Origin: Phycisphaerae bacterium
GTDB taxonomy: Bacteria > Planctomycetota > Phycisphaerae > UBA1845 > Fen-1342
Length of the DNA: 6,251 nt
Reading direction: 5' to 3'
Assembly (NCBI GenBank): GCA_026984555.1
Contig: JALSRY010000796.1
Coordinates: forward strand, 1 to 6,251
Each line of letters starts with the position of its first letter. Position 1 is the stretch's first letter. A program made the position numbers and the translations under genes. The notes under the pieces are model-generated. The model saw only the letters and a list, made by a program, of their open reading frames with translations, ran no database searches and had not been told where the DNA came from. Below are positions 6,176-6,251 of the stretch, piece by piece.

Positions 6176-6251
6176 GTTTCCAGCCACGGGTACGATGCGT
6201 CCCCGCGTTCGCCGGCAGCGGCGGCGCGGCCGTCGCATCCCGCATATGATG
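6176..6251 (+). other. 3' flank with GC-rich imperfect inverted repeat
   Basis: These 76 bases carry no supported gene. GATGCG (6194-6199) can pair with CGCATC (6234-6239), and inside it CCGCG (6203-6207) with CGCGG (6225-6229), giving an imperfect stem with internal mismatches. No T-run follows, so this is a weak candidate for transcript-end structure or termination. Two adjacent ATG codons (6246 and 6249) end the window. They have no clear ribosome binding site, so I do not call a next gene from them. Confidence 0.3.

Noticed and set aside
4061..6238. A very long open reading frame on the minus strand opposite the M50-HlyD gene, and similar long minus-strand frames opposite the other genes
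   Set aside because: The plus-strand frames encode recognisable domains with intact motifs. The antisense frames give Arg/Gly/His-rich low-complexity products, as expected from strong GC bias at third codon positions.
6246..6251. Adjacent ATG codons at the end of the window as the start of a next gene
   Set aside because: No ribosome binding site is visible upstream and only one or two codons lie within the window, so the call cannot be supported.

Overview
This GC-rich window looks like part of one plus-strand operon from a diderm (Gram-negative-type) bacterium. The evidence for a diderm is three separate membrane-fusion (HlyD/AcrA-type) adaptor modules, which only make sense with an outer membrane. 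Shine-Dalgarno sequences precede two of the genes. Codon use looks uniform, and there are no insertion sequences, RNA genes, CRISPR arrays or other signs of recent transfer. A planctomycete or a high-GC proteobacterium would both fit; the sequence alone does not decide.

Layout, left to right, all on the plus strand. (1) Bases 1-672: the 3' end of a gene that begins before the window. It encodes an acidic, low-complexity Asp/Gly/Ala/His-rich tail ending in a short Trp-rich hydrophobic patch. (2) 704-1618: a 304-aa AcrA/HlyD-type periplasmic adaptor with an export signal and a complete R-x3-L-x6-S hairpin-tip motif. (3) 1626-2054: a 142-aa PilZ-domain protein with both c-di-GMP-binding motifs. 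(4) A 72-base gap with small inverted repeats. (5) 2127-4031: a 634-aa fusion of a GAF-like double module, one membrane segment and a HlyD-type adaptor. (6) 4028-6175, overlapping the previous gene by ATGA: a 715-aa fusion of a PqqD-like domain, a polytopic M50/site-2-protease-type membrane domain with an intact zinc motif (HEFGH), and a periplasmic HlyD-type adaptor. (7) 6176-6251: non-coding, with a GC-rich imperfect inverted repeat and possibly the start of another gene at the very end.

How the genes may work together (inference): the three adaptors, two of them fused to cytosolic and membrane modules, look like parts of one envelope-spanning export or surface-display machine. No ABC ATPase, RND pump or TolC-like channel is in the window. 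The inner-membrane part present is the M50 domain, which may process or pass a substrate recognised by the PqqD-like domain. The PilZ protein and the GAF-like domains suggest control by c-di-GMP and by another cytosolic signal. The protein encoded upstream is a candidate cargo. This ATPase-less, signal-gated arrangement is the most interesting feature of the window; the individual domain families are known.
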